Assembly: GCF_000062885.1 (NCBI RefSeq)
Contig: NC_009142.1
Span: forward strand, 2,531,584-2,595,583
DNA: 64,000 nucleotides
Reading direction: 5' to 3'
DNA from: Saccharopolyspora erythraea NRRL 2338
GTDB taxonomy: Bacteria > Actinomycetota > Actinomycetes > Mycobacteriales > Pseudonocardiaceae
The notes under the pieces: model-generated
What the model was told of the DNA's origin: nothing
The model's input: the letters and a program-made list of their open reading frames with translations, nothing else
The model's database searches: none
Part shown: positions 55,287 to 63,773 of the stretch, piece by piece
Layout: each line of letters begins with the position of its first letter
How positions within the stretch are numbered: position 1 is the first letter of the stretch
Made by a program: the position numbers and the translations under genes

Positions 55287-56777
55287 TCAGGACAGACCCG
55301 CGACGAGGTCGTCGACCCCGCGCACCAGCTCCGCTGGATCGCGGGCGACGACGACCGCATCGCACTGTTCGGCGAAGTCCTCCATCGCGCATGACGCCTG
55401 TCGCCAGTAGCGTCGTGGTTCCGGCGTGATCCAGCCGATCCGGTGCACCCGGCGCCGCAGCTCCGCCAATTCCTCCACCCCCGGCGCCCGGCCGTTGCAA
55501 CGCCCGTCGCCGACGAACAGCACCACCGTTCTCCGGTCGAAGGCGTCGCTGTGCCGGGCCAGTATCCCGGTCAGCACGGCGCCGTAGTCGCTGTCTGCCT
55601 CCAGGTCGATGCGGCCACCGGCGAGGATCCGGGACAGCACGTCATCGCCGGCCCTGCGCCGGAGCTCGTCGGTGACCTCGATCGGCTTGTCCACGAAACA
55701 GAGGACCCGGCAGCGGTGGGCGGCGCCGTGCATCGTCTGGGCGAGCCGCAGTGCGAAGGCTGTGACGGGGCGGACCGACAGCGACACGTCGGCGACGACC
55801 AGCAGCCGCACGCGATCCGGCAGCGGGCGGCGCACGATCGGCTCGAACGGGATGCCGTCGGCGCGCATGCTGCGGCGCACCGTGCGGCGGATGTCGAGCT
55901 TGCCCCGCCCGCGCCGCAGCGGGCGTTGCCGCGCCGCGCCGCGCACCCGCCGGAGGAACTCGTGGCACGCCCGCTGCAGTTCGGCGTGCTGCACCGCGTC
56001 GGCCTCCTGTTGCGGAGTCTCCTCGGCCGGTGCGACCACCTGCTCCGCGAGCGAGGCGACGAACGCCTCCACCGCCTCGGCGAGCCGGGCCAGCTCCTCG
56101 TCGGTCGGCTGCCGGGGGTCCTCCGGGCCGTCCCGGTACACCGCGTGCGGATCGAGGGCGTCAAGCCAGGCCAGCAGCGAGCGCGCGTCGGTCCAGTCGA
56201 GGGTGCGCGCCGACGGAGGTGCGGCCCGGCCGGAAGCGAGTTCGCGGGCGACCGCCGAACCGGCCCGGGACACCTCGACGGTGTAGCTGATCCCTCGGCG
56301 GCCGTTGTCGCCTCCCGTACGCACCGACAGCTCGCGCTCGCTCGTGGACAGGCTCAGGTCGTCGTCGTCCTTGTGCGGGTTGAACCCGTCGCCCGGGTCG
56401 GGCGGGGCATCGAGCAGGTCCCCGATCTCCTCGGCCCGGGGGTTGTGGTCGGTGTAGCCGGCCAGCGGCTCGTCGTCGACGAGATCCAGCTCGGTGGCCG
56501 GCAGGTCCGCCTGCCCACTCGGATCCGGGCGGGCGTCCTCGGTCCCGGCGGACCCGGTTCCGAGGAAGAAGCGGTCGAACGCGGCGTCGAAGGCCGCTGA
56601 CTCGTGCCGGTACTTGGTGGTCACCGCGCGCAGCGAGGCCCGCAGAGCGGTCAGGTTGTGCGGACCGACCAGGTCGAGCACCTCGCGGGCCTCGATCGTC
56701 TCGGCCGGCGACACCCCGACTCCGCAGCGCCTGAGCAGCTGGGAGAAGGCGACTGCGACGAGGGTGGGCGCGGTCAT
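55287..56777 (-). CDS. VWA-domain protein (CoxE/MadC-like), partner of the MoxR ATPase
   Basis: 496 residues; ATG 56777 overlaps the ATPase stop (ATGA). An acidic, charged N-terminal half is followed by an Arg-rich region (RRGRGKLDIRRTVRRSMRADG) and a C-terminal VWA domain with the metal-site motif DVSLS and VVLFVGDGRCNG. MoxR/VWA pairs act as chaperones inserting metals or cofactors into enzymes (CoxD/CoxE and NorQ/NorD are examples). Here the client is probably the methanol dehydrogenase encoded at the head of the operon. The family name MadC is recalled, unverified. Confidence 0.8.
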   Translation of the reverse strand: MTAPTLVAVAFSQLLRRCGVGVSPAETIEAREVLDLVGPHNLTALRASLRAVTTKYRHESAAFDAAFDRFFLGTGSAGTEDARPDPSGQADLPATELDLVDDEPLAGYTDHNPRAEEIGDLLDAPPDPGDGFNPHKDDDDLSLSTSERELSVRTGGDNGRRGISYTVEVSRAGSAVARELASGRAAPPSARTLDWTDARSLLAWLDALDPHAVYRDGPEDPRQPTDEELARLAEAVEAFVASLAEQVVAPAEETPQQEADAVQHAELQRACHEFLRRVRGAARQRPLRRGRGKLDIRRTVRRSMRADGIPFEPIVRRPLPDRVRLLVVADVSLSVRPVTAFALRLAQTMHGAAHRCRVLCFVDKPIEVTDELRRRAGDDVLSRILAGGRIDLEADSDYGAVLTGILARHSDAFDRRTVVLFVGDGRCNGRAPGVEELAELRRRVHRIGWITPEPRRYWRQASCAMEDFAEQCDAVVVARDPAELVRGVDDLVAGLS

Positions 56778-57787
56778 CGACGGCTCCGGTGGCCGTGCTG
56801 GGAGCCGCGGTCGTGGTCCCGGCCGCCGTGGCCGCGGAATGCCGCCGCAGGACCGGCCGTGGTGCCGGCGGGTTCGGCGGCGGCGGGCTCGCGGGCGGCG
56901 AGTTCGCCGCGCGCCACGTCGCGGTCGCCGACGTACTTGACCAGGGAGGTCAGCCACGCCTCGTCCTCGAACCACGTGTCGCCCAGCATCTCGGCCGCCC
57001 GGGCGGCGTCCACCACCTCCGAGATCGACGGCGGCTTGCGCAGCGGCAGCTCGCGGAGGCGGCCGGCCAGTTCGACCAGCGTGCCCAGCGCTTCGTCCTT
57101 GATCCCCGGGACACGGCGCTGCACGATCTCACTTTCCCGTTCCGCCGTGGGGAAGTCGATCGGGAAGTGCAGGCAGCGGCGCTTGAGCGCGGGGGTCAGT
57201 TCGCGGGTGTCGTTGGAGGTCAGCACCACCCACGGGGAGCTGCGGGCGGTGAAGGTGCCGATCTCGGGCACGGTGACCTGCTGCTCGGCCAACACTTCCA
57301 GCAGCAGCGCCTCCAGCGCCTCGTCAGCCCGGTCGACCTCGTCGACCAGCAACAGCACCGGCTCCGGGGACAGGATCGCCTCCATCAGCGGACGGGTGGC
57401 GAGAAAGTGCTCGGTGTAAAGGCCGGTGTCCTGGCGCTGCAGCATCTCGGCCGCCGCGGCGAGGTCCGGCGCGTCGGCGAGGGCTTCACCGATGCGTTCG
57501 CGCAGCATCTGCACGTGCATGAGCTGCTTGCCGTAATCCCACTCGTAGAGGGCCCGGCCCTCGTCGATCCCCTCGTAGCACTGCAGGCGGACCAACCGGC
57601 GGCCACCCGCGGCCGCCAGCGCCTTGGCCAGTTCGGTCTTGCCCACCCCCGCCGGACCTTCCAGCAGCAGCGGCTTGCCGAGCCTGGTGGCCAGCAGCAC
57701 GACGACCGCCAGCTCGGCGTCGGGGACGTAGTCCTGCTCGCGCAGCGCCTCGACCACCTCGTCCGCATCCGTGAAACCGTTGCCCAC
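56774..57787 (-). CDS. MoxR-family AAA+ ATPase
   Basis: 337 residues from GTG 57787 with GGAGG four bases upstream. Walker A GPAGVGKTELAKAL, Walker B VLLLVDEVDRAD, sensor 1 LTSNDTREL and arginine-finger region ALKRRCLHF are all intact. The C-terminal 45 residues form a His/Arg/Gly-rich low-complexity tail (RGHGGRDHDRGSQHGHRSRR) that could bind metal. It is translationally coupled to the VWA protein and lies 62 bases after mdo. Likely a chaperone for maturation of the dehydrogenase. Confidence 0.87.
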   Translation of the reverse strand: MGNGFTDADEVVEALREQDYVPDAELAVVVLLATRLGKPLLLEGPAGVGKTELAKALAAAGGRRLVRLQCYEGIDEGRALYEWDYGKQLMHVQMLRERIGEALADAPDLAAAAEMLQRQDTGLYTEHFLATRPLMEAILSPEPVLLLVDEVDRADEALEALLLEVLAEQQVTVPEIGTFTARSSPWVVLTSNDTRELTPALKRRCLHFPIDFPTAERESEIVQRRVPGIKDEALGTLVELAGRLRELPLRKPPSISEVVDAARAAEMLGDTWFEDEAWLTSLVKYVGDRDVARGELAAREPAAAEPAGTTAGPAAAFRGHGGRDHDRGSQHGHRSRR

Positions 57788-57849
57788 TTCGCCTCCCGCG
57801 GTTCGGTCCGGGTGGGCGGCGCGCCTCGCCGCCCACCCGGACACCGGTG

Positions 57850-59115
57850 TCAGTACGACTTGTTGATGGCGTGCGAAACGACGGGCAGCATCGACTCGAC
57901 CGTGACCTCGCGCGGGTTGCCCGGCGTGCACCAGTCACCCTGGATGTGCTCGGAGATCTTGCGGACGGTGGCATCATCACCCGGAATGGAGGGGCCGCGC
58001 CCGCTGTATTTGCCGGTGTCCATCCGGTTCTTGTCGTAGCTGTCCTTGTTGACCTGGCCGAAGTTGTCGGGGATGCCGACGTCCTTGCTCAGCCGGATCG
58101 CGGCGTCTACGGCCGCGTCGGCGGCCTGCACGGTGGTCATACCCGAGGTGTCCACGCCCATCGCGGTCGCGATGCGGGCGTAGCGCTCGTAACGGGACGG
58201 CAGGTTGTACTCCCACACGCGGGGCAGCGCGATGGCGTTGTTGAGGCCGTGGTGGCTGTCGAAGAAGGCGCTCACGGCGTGCGAGATCGAGTGCACGATC
58301 CCCAGCCCGCCGGAGTTGAACGCCTGGGCGGCGATGTACTGCGCGTGCATCATCCCGGAGCGGGCTTCCAGGTTGCGCGGCTCGAACACCGCCTCGCGCA
58401 GGTGCTTGGCGACGAGCTCGATCGAGTACAGCGCGTTACCCAGCGATGGCGGGAAGTCCAGCCGCGCCACGTAGGGCTCGCTGCCGTGGGCGAGCACGTC
58501 GAAGCCGCAGAACGCGGTGAAGTGCTGCGGGCAGTCGTAGTACAGCACCGGGTCGTCGATGGCCAGTGAGCAGATGGTGCTCTCGTCGAACCCGACCCAT
58601 TTGTGCGGCTGGTCCATGTCGGAGGTGTCGGTGATGACGTAGGCCCAGGAGGTCTCCGAGCCGGTTCCCGCGGTGGTCGAGATCGCGATGTGCGGCGGGT
58701 TCTGCTTGTTCGTGGACTTCTCGAATCCTTCGAACTCGTTGATGTTGCGGCCGTCGTGGGCCACGACCACGCGCGCTCCCTTGGCCGCGTCGTGCGAGGA
58801 GCCGCCGCCGATCGAGACGACCCCGTCGCACTTCTCGGACTGGTAGAGCGCGGCGGCCTCCATGACGTTGTAGTCCTTGGGATTGGACTCGACCTTGTCG
58901 TAGAGCACGACTTCGACGCCGGCCCACTCCAGCTTGCCCTTGAGGTCCTCGACGATGCCCGAGCCGCGCAGCCCGGTGGTGACCAGGAGAGCACGGGTGA
59001 AGCCGAGCTTCTTGGCTTCGACCCCGACCATCTCGTGGGCGCCGACCCCGAGCATCGCCCGTGGGAACGGGTGGAATTCCTTGATCGGGAAATCCCAGAT
59101 CCGGTTGAGCTCCAT
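57850..59115 (-). CDS. mdo: nicotinoprotein (NDMA-dependent) methanol dehydrogenase
   Basis: 421 residues with GGAGGAGG before the ATG. The start LNRIWDFPIKEFHPFPRA and the NAD-binding block VSIGGGSSHDAAKGARVV match actinobacterial methanol:NDMA oxidoreductase (Amycolatopsis and Mycobacterium MDO) closely, from memory. Metal ligands sit in CGFDVLAHGSEP and HSISHAVSAFFDSHHGLNN. These enzymes hold NADH permanently and need an external electron acceptor, for which mycofactocin is the physiological candidate. It is divergent from mftA, with the 18-bp dyad between them, so cofactor and enzyme are co-regulated. Confidence 0.92.
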   Translation of the reverse strand: MELNRIWDFPIKEFHPFPRAMLGVGAHEMVGVEAKKLGFTRALLVTTGLRGSGIVEDLKGKLEWAGVEVVLYDKVESNPKDYNVMEAAALYQSEKCDGVVSIGGGSSHDAAKGARVVVAHDGRNINEFEGFEKSTNKQNPPHIAISTTAGTGSETSWAYVITDTSDMDQPHKWVGFDESTICSLAIDDPVLYYDCPQHFTAFCGFDVLAHGSEPYVARLDFPPSLGNALYSIELVAKHLREAVFEPRNLEARSGMMHAQYIAAQAFNSGGLGIVHSISHAVSAFFDSHHGLNNAIALPRVWEYNLPSRYERYARIATAMGVDTSGMTTVQAADAAVDAAIRLSKDVGIPDNFGQVNKDSYDKNRMDTGKYSGRGPSIPGDDATVRKISEHIQGDWCTPGNPREVTVESMLPVVSHAINKSY

Positions 59116-59311
59116 GCGTCCTCCTCCGCGTTGAGGTTGATGCGATGAGTCTGTTGTTGCTCGTGATCCGCGACAACGTCCAGGCGTGCGGTGCGAGACC
59201 TGTCCGATCGGGTAGGCCGGGTAGAACCGACAGCACGGCGAAACGGCGAGTTGCCGGGGGCTAGCTTCGGTTCGACCACAGCGAGACCGCCGTCACAGAA
59301 GGGAAGTCGCC
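59116..59311. promoter_or_regulatory. mdo/mftA divergent promoter
   Basis: 196 bases between divergent genes. The dyad at 59199-59216 sits about midway, 84 bases from mdo and 96 from mftA, a good position to control both. Confidence 0.65.
59199..59216. promoter_or_regulatory. 18-bp dyad operator in the mdo/mftA promoter
   Basis: CCTGTCCGATCGGGTAGG is the exact reverse complement of 50695-50712. A second partial element GGGTAG follows at 59218-59224. Candidate binding site of the response regulator encoded at 53463-54146. Confidence 0.8.
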
Positions 59312-59419
59312 ATGTCCGAGGAGATCGTCGAGTTGTCCGCCCAGGAAGTGGAGCCGGACCAGGTTGAGGAACTGCTCGTCGAAGAGGTGTCGATCGACGG
59401 GATGTGCGGTGTCTACTGA
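59312..59419 (+). CDS. mftA: mycofactocin precursor peptide MftA
   Basis: 35 residues: an acidic leader (MSEEIVELSAQEVEPDQ...) ending in the conserved core IDGMCGVY, whose C-terminal Val-Tyr is decarboxylated and cross-linked by MftC to start the redox cofactor. GGGAAG precedes the ATG. The mftB start overlaps the end of this gene, so precursor and chaperone are coupled. The core matches the family consensus. Confidence 0.95.
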   Translation: MSEEIVELSAQEVEPDQVEELLVEEVSIDGMCGVY

Positions 59420-59735
59420 GCACCGCGTCTCCGGGGACGCGCCGACGCCCCCGGAGACGCGGGGCCACCCCGACTTCGAACCGGATGGCCATTACGCGCT
59501 GAGCCCGAACGTGGCGTTGCGCCCCGAGCCCTTCGGCGCGCTGGCCTACCACTTCGGCAACCGCCGGCTGTCATTCCTCAAAACGCCGTTGCTGGTGACC
59601 GTGGTCGAAGGCCTGCACAAGCACCGATCCGCGCAGGCCGCGCTGTCTGCCCACGGCGTCACCGAGCACGAGCAGCGCGCGTATCTCAACGCGCTCGCAT
59701 CGCTGGCCCGCGCGGAAATGATCGTCCGCGACTGA
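59409..59735 (+). CDS. mftB: mycofactocin RiPP chaperone MftB
   Basis: 108 residues from GTG 59409, which overlaps mftA by 11 bases. After a Pro-rich start come YALSPNVALRPEPFGALAYHF and RRLSFLKTPLL, then a winged-helix-like tail: the RiPP recognition element that binds the MftA leader and presents it to MftC. A GTG a few codons later is a possible alternative start. Length and order fit MftB. Confidence 0.9.
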   Translation: MSTEHRVSGDAPTPPETRGHPDFEPDGHYALSPNVALRPEPFGALAYHFGNRRLSFLKTPLLVTVVEGLHKHRSAQAALSAHGVTEHEQRAYLNALASLARAEMIVRD

Positions 59736-59751
59736 CACCCCGGGAGCCCTC

Positions 59752-60930
59752 ATGACCACCGCCGATGTGCCACCACTGGTCGAGCAGTTCAAGCACGGCC
59801 TCGACTCGCCGATCTGCCTGACCTGGGAGTGGACCTACGCCTGCAACCTGTCCTGCGCGCACTGCCTGTCGTCGTCGGGTCGCCGCGACCCCGACGAGTT
59901 GGGAACCGACGAGATCAAGCGCGTCATCGACGAGCTCGAGCGGATGCAGGTCTTCTACGTCAACGTCGGCGGCGGGGAGCCGACCGTGCGATCGGACTTC
60001 TGGGAACTGGTCGACTACGCCGTCGACCACCACGTCGGGATCAAGTTCTCCACCAACGGCTACCGGATCACGCCCGAACGCGCGCGGAAGCTGGCGGCAA
60101 CGGACTACGTCGACGTGCAGATCTCGTTGGACGGCGCCACAGCCGAGGTCAACGACGCGGTGCGCGGGCCGGGTTCGTACGACACCGCAATGCGGGCGTT
60201 GGAGAACTTGTCATCGGCGGGGATGCGCGATTTCAAGATATCGGTGGTGATGACCCGGCAGAACGTCTCCCAGCTGGATGATTTCAGAGCGATCGCGGAT
60301 CGGTTCGGGGCGCAGCTGCGCATCACGCGGTTGCGGCCGTCGGGTCGAGGCGCGGACGTCTGGGACGAGCTGCATCCCACTGATGAACAGCAGCGCGAGA
60401 TCTATGCGTGGCTGGTGGCGCATGGCGATCAGGTGCTCACGGGTGATTCGTTCTTCCACCTCAATGCATTGGGTTCCACCCCGTTGCCTGGGCTGAACCT
60501 GTGCGGTGCGGGTCGGGTGGTGTGCTTGATCGACCCGGTAGGAGATGTGTACGCGTGCCCGTTCGCGATCCATGATGCGTTCAAGGCGGGAAACGTGCGC
60601 GAGACAGGCGGGTTCGCACGGGTGTGGCAGGAGTCGGAGTTGTTCACCGAGCTGCGTCAGCCGCAGACCGGTGGAGCGTGCCGGTCGTGCTCGGCGTTCG
60701 ACGCTTGCCAGGGCGGGTGTATGGCGGCGAAGTTCTTCACCGGCCTGCCGCTCGACGGCCCGGACCCCGAGTGCGTCAAGGGGTACGGGCAGACCGCCCT
60801 GTCCGTGGTGGACCGTTCCGGGCTGCCGAAGGCCGCGCAGGACCACTCCCGCACCTCTCGGCGCAAGGTGGGGTTGGGCATTCCCGCCGTTCCTGCCAAA
60901 CCCTGCGACTCCAGCCCCCTGGTGAGCTGA
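59752..60930 (+). CDS. mftC: mycofactocin radical SAM maturase MftC
   Basis: 392 residues. Radical-SAM cluster CNLSCAHC (Cys31, 35, 38), GGGEPT, STNGYR, and a C-terminal SPASM domain with CGAGRVVCLIDPVGDVYACPF, CRSCSAFDACQGGC for two auxiliary iron-sulphur clusters. It oxidatively decarboxylates the terminal Tyr of MftA and then forms a Val-Tyr carbon-carbon bond. The start is ATG with GGGAGCC upstream, 16 bases after mftB. It is of full length. Confidence 0.95.
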   Translation: MTTADVPPLVEQFKHGLDSPICLTWEWTYACNLSCAHCLSSSGRRDPDELGTDEIKRVIDELERMQVFYVNVGGGEPTVRSDFWELVDYAVDHHVGIKFSTNGYRITPERARKLAATDYVDVQISLDGATAEVNDAVRGPGSYDTAMRALENLSSAGMRDFKISVVMTRQNVSQLDDFRAIADRFGAQLRITRLRPSGRGADVWDELHPTDEQQREIYAWLVAHGDQVLTGDSFFHLNALGSTPLPGLNLCGAGRVVCLIDPVGDVYACPFAIHDAFKAGNVRETGGFARVWQESELFTELRQPQTGGACRSCSAFDACQGGCMAAKFFTGLPLDGPDPECVKGYGQTALSVVDRSGLPKAAQDHSRTSRRKVGLGIPAVPAKPCDSSPLVS

Positions 60931-60956
60931 GCGAAGCACGAGGAAGGAAGCAGTCG

Positions 60957-62132
60957 ATGGCATCCACTAGGAAGTGGTTCGAGACCGTTGCCGAAGCCAG
61001 GGAGCGGGCGCGCAAGCGCTTGCCGAAGTCGGTGTATTTGGCTCTCTTGGCGGGCTCGGAACGTCGAACCACACTCGACGACAATGTCGAGGCTTTCGCC
61101 GAGCTCGGGTTTCGCCCGCGGATCGCGGACCTCCCTGCCACGCGGAGCCAGGGCACGACGGTGCTGGGACAGGACGTGTCGTTGCCGGTGATCTTGTCGC
61201 CGACCGGGGTGCAGGCCGTGCACCCCGAGGGTGAGATCGCCGTCGCCAAGGCGGCTGCGGCTTCCGGCACTGCCGTGGGGCTGTCGTCCTTCGCCAGCAA
61301 GCCGATCGAGGACGTGGTCGCGGCCAACCCGAAGACATTCTTCCAGGCCTATTGGCTCGGGAGCCGGGAGTCGATCCAGCGCCGCCTGGACCGCGCCAAG
61401 CGCGCGGGGGCGAAAGGCCTCATGGTGACGTTGGATTGGACGTTCGCCACCGCCCGGGACTGGGGGAGCCCGCCGTTGCCCGAGCGGGTCGGCATCAAGA
61501 CGATGCTGAAGTTCGCGCCCCAGGTTCTGACCCGGCCCGGCTGGTTGATGCAGTACCTGCGCAGTGCCAGCCTGCCCGACCTGACGACGCCGAATCTGGT
61601 TGACCCGGGGGAGACGGGCCCGACCTTCTTCGGTGCCTATGGGGAATGGATGCAGACGACGCCTCCGAGTTGGGAGGATCTGGCGTGGCTGCGTGAGCAG
61701 TGGGACGGGCCGTTCCTGCTCAAGGGGATCACGCATCCCGATGATGCGCGGCGTGCCGTGGACATCGGAGCCAGCGCGATCTCGGTGTCCAACCACGGCG
61801 GCAACAACCTCGACAGCACTCCGGCGACCATCCGGGTGCTGCCCAGTGTCGTCGATGCCGTCGGCGACCAGATCGAGGTGCTGTTCGACGGCGGTGTTCG
61901 GCGGGGCAGCGACGTCGTCAAAGCTCTCGCGATGGGCGCCCGCGCCGTGATGATCGGCCGCGCCTACCTGTGGGGAATGGCCGCGGGAGGCGAGCGGGGC
62001 GTGCACAACGTCATCGAGGTCCTGCGCGGCGGGATCGACTCCGCGCTGCTCGGGCTGGCCAAGTCCTCGGTGCACGATGTGGATCGCGCCGATCTCGTCA
62101 TCCCCGACGGCTTCACCCGTGGGATGCGATGA
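60957..62132 (+). CDS. mftD: mycofactocin FMN oxidase MftD
   Basis: 391 residues from ATG 60957 with AGGAAGGAAG upstream. An FMN-dependent alpha-hydroxy-acid dehydrogenase fold: LSPTGVQAVHPEGE, LSSFASKPIEDV, GLMVTLDWTF, SVSNHGGNNLDST (active-site His) and LFDGGVRRGSDVVKALAMGA. MftD oxidatively deaminates the AHDP intermediate to the alpha-keto redox centre of mycofactocin. Usual family length, and the gene is intact. Confidence 0.95.
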   Translation: MASTRKWFETVAEARERARKRLPKSVYLALLAGSERRTTLDDNVEAFAELGFRPRIADLPATRSQGTTVLGQDVSLPVILSPTGVQAVHPEGEIAVAKAAAASGTAVGLSSFASKPIEDVVAANPKTFFQAYWLGSRESIQRRLDRAKRAGAKGLMVTLDWTFATARDWGSPPLPERVGIKTMLKFAPQVLTRPGWLMQYLRSASLPDLTTPNLVDPGETGPTFFGAYGEWMQTTPPSWEDLAWLREQWDGPFLLKGITHPDDARRAVDIGASAISVSNHGGNNLDSTPATIRVLPSVVDAVGDQIEVLFDGGVRRGSDVVKALAMGARAVMIGRAYLWGMAAGGERGVHNVIEVLRGGIDSALLGLAKSSVHDVDRADLVIPDGFTRGMR

Positions 62133-62135
62133 GCC

Positions 62136-62520
62136 ATGGGGGAAACCACGAGTAGCTGTTGTCACCGGTGCCGCAAGCGGAATCGGCGCGGCCACCGTTC
62201 GGCGGCTGTCGTCGGCGGGGTGGCGTGTGGTGGCCGTTGACCGTTGCGCCGACGACAATCGGGTTTCATACCCTCTGGCCACCCGGGAGGAGTTGGCCGC
62301 GCTCGTCGAGGAGTTTCCCGGTGCCGTCGCGGATGTCGTGGCCGATGTGCAGGACCGAACCACTCTCGCCGACGCAGTCGCGGTTGCCGAATACCGGTTT
62401 GGTGGGGTGGACGCGGCGGTCGCCGCGGCGGCGGTCATGGCCGGCGGGCAAATGTTATGGGAAGAAGACCATGACGAGTGGCATGCCTTGTTCCCGGTCT
62501 GCGTCGACGAGGTGGCCAAC
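62136..62520 (+). pseudogene. mycofactocin-associated short-chain dehydrogenase, broken copy
   Basis: After mftD, the frame beginning VAVVTGAASGIGAATVRRL gives about 120 residues of an SDR that resembles the SDR starting at 63770. It has no in-frame start near its beginning: ATG 62136 is followed by a run of five G, and removing one G joins it exactly (MGKPRVAVVTG). Similarity ends near HDEWHALFPVCVDEVANL, before the Ser-Tyr-Lys catalytic region. A frameshift plus 3' replacement makes it a pseudogene. Confidence 0.75.
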
Positions 62521-63044
62521 CTCGGAAAGGTGCGGTGCACCTGCCCTGATCGTGTGCGGAGACCGGGGCCGGGAACGGTACCGGCTTTCCTGGCCGCCGA
62601 GTTCGGGGCAGTGCAGGCGTTCGGTGTCGTCCGGGGCCAGGAAGGCGGCGGTGAGCTGCTCGTGCACCGTCGACTCGACCACGGCAGGAGGGAGGCCTTG
62701 CGTCTCGCGACCCCGGCGGTCGTGTCAGTCGAGGCGGCCGGCGTCCGGCCGCGGCGGGCAGCGCTGCCGGAGGTGAGGGCGGCTCGCCGCAGGGAGATCG
62801 CCGTCGTGGACGCCCCTTCCGCGGACGAGGCCCCGGCGAGGGTGCTCTCCCGCGACCCGCTCCGCCCGCGGACGCACGCGCTCGCGCCGCCCGCCGGCAC
62901 GAGACCACGGGAACGCCTCGCGCAGCTGACCGGCGCGTCCACCAGCGCCCCGGCTCGCGTGGTGGGGCGGATGCCGGCATCGGAGGCGGTGGACGAACTC
63001 GGCTACCTCCGGGAGCGTGCATGCCACCCAGAGGGGAGTCGGCC
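62521..63044. other. unassigned segment between SDR relic and mftE
   Basis: 524 bases. A plus-strand frame runs on from the SDR relic to 63048 and a minus-strand frame covers 62455-62682 (MVESTVHEQLTAAFLAPDD), but neither resembles a family I know and neither has a good ribosome site. Probably decayed or rearranged DNA. GAGGGGAG at its end is the mftE ribosome site. Confidence 0.45.
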
Positions 63045-63773
63045 ATGAGCCTGCTGCTGGCCGAGCAGGCTTGGCCGGACCTGGAGGGCCGCCGCCCGCT
63101 CGTCATCGTACCGTTCGGGTCCTGCGAGCAGCACGGACCGCATCTTCCGCTCGACACCGACAGCTCGATCGCGACCGCGGTCGCGTGGAAGGGGGTGCGA
63201 GAACTGGCCGACGGCACCGATGTGCTGCTCGCCCCGACCCAGCACTACACCGCCAGCGGTGAGCACGAGGGGTTTCCCGGAACGGTCTCCATCGGCTGCG
63301 ACGCGCTGCACCTGCTGGTGGTCGAACTGGGCCGGTCCCTGTCGGGGTGGTGCGGGCGCGTGCTGATCGTCAACGGCCACGGCGGCAACAACGCGGTGCT
63401 GGCGAAGGCCGTCGCGCAACTGCGCGACGAGCGGCGCGAGGTGGCGTGGTGGCCGTGTGCGGTCCAGGGTGGCGATGCCCATGCCGGGAGAACGGAAACC
63501 TCGATGATGATGGCGCTCAGACCGCTGTCCGTGCGCGAGGACCGCGCGAGAGCGGGACGCACCGAGCCGGTCAGGAAGCTCATGGGCGAACTGGAGCGGA
63601 ACTCCGTCCGAGCGGTCAGCCCCAACGGAGTGCTGGGAGATCCGGGCGGCGCGTCGGCCGCCGCAGGGGAACGGCTGCTCAACAGGATGGCCGCTGAGCT
63701 GTGCACCGCCGTCCATTCATGGAACGTCCGGGCAGGACGTCTGCTCCGAACGAGAACCGAGGTGAGGTCATGA
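63045..63773 (+). CDS. mftE: mycofactocin peptidase MftE (creatininase family)
   Basis: 242 residues with GAGGGGAG before the ATG. Creatininase-fold metal ligands: [40 protein letters not shown] and [16 protein letters not shown]. MftE cleaves the modified MftA to release the C-terminal Val-Tyr-derived AHDP. The stop overlaps the next SDR start (ATGA). Confidence 0.93.
   Translation: MSLLLAEQAWPDLEGRRPLVIVPFGSCEQHGPHLPLDTDSSIATAVAWKGVRELADGTDVLLAPTQHYTASGEHEGFPGTVSIGCDALHLLVVELGRSLSGWCGRVLIVNGHGGNNAVLAKAVAQLRDERREVAWWPCAVQGGDAHAGRTETSMMMALRPLSVREDRARAGRTEPVRKLMGELERNSVRAVSPNGVLGDPGGASAAAGERLLNRMAAELCTAVHSWNVRAGRLLRTRTEVRS

Noticed and set aside
62455-62682. Minus-strand small gene starting MVESTVHEQL
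   Set aside because: No ribosome site and no recognisable family; it overlaps the SDR relic and runs against every mft gene. Kept only as part of the unassigned segment.
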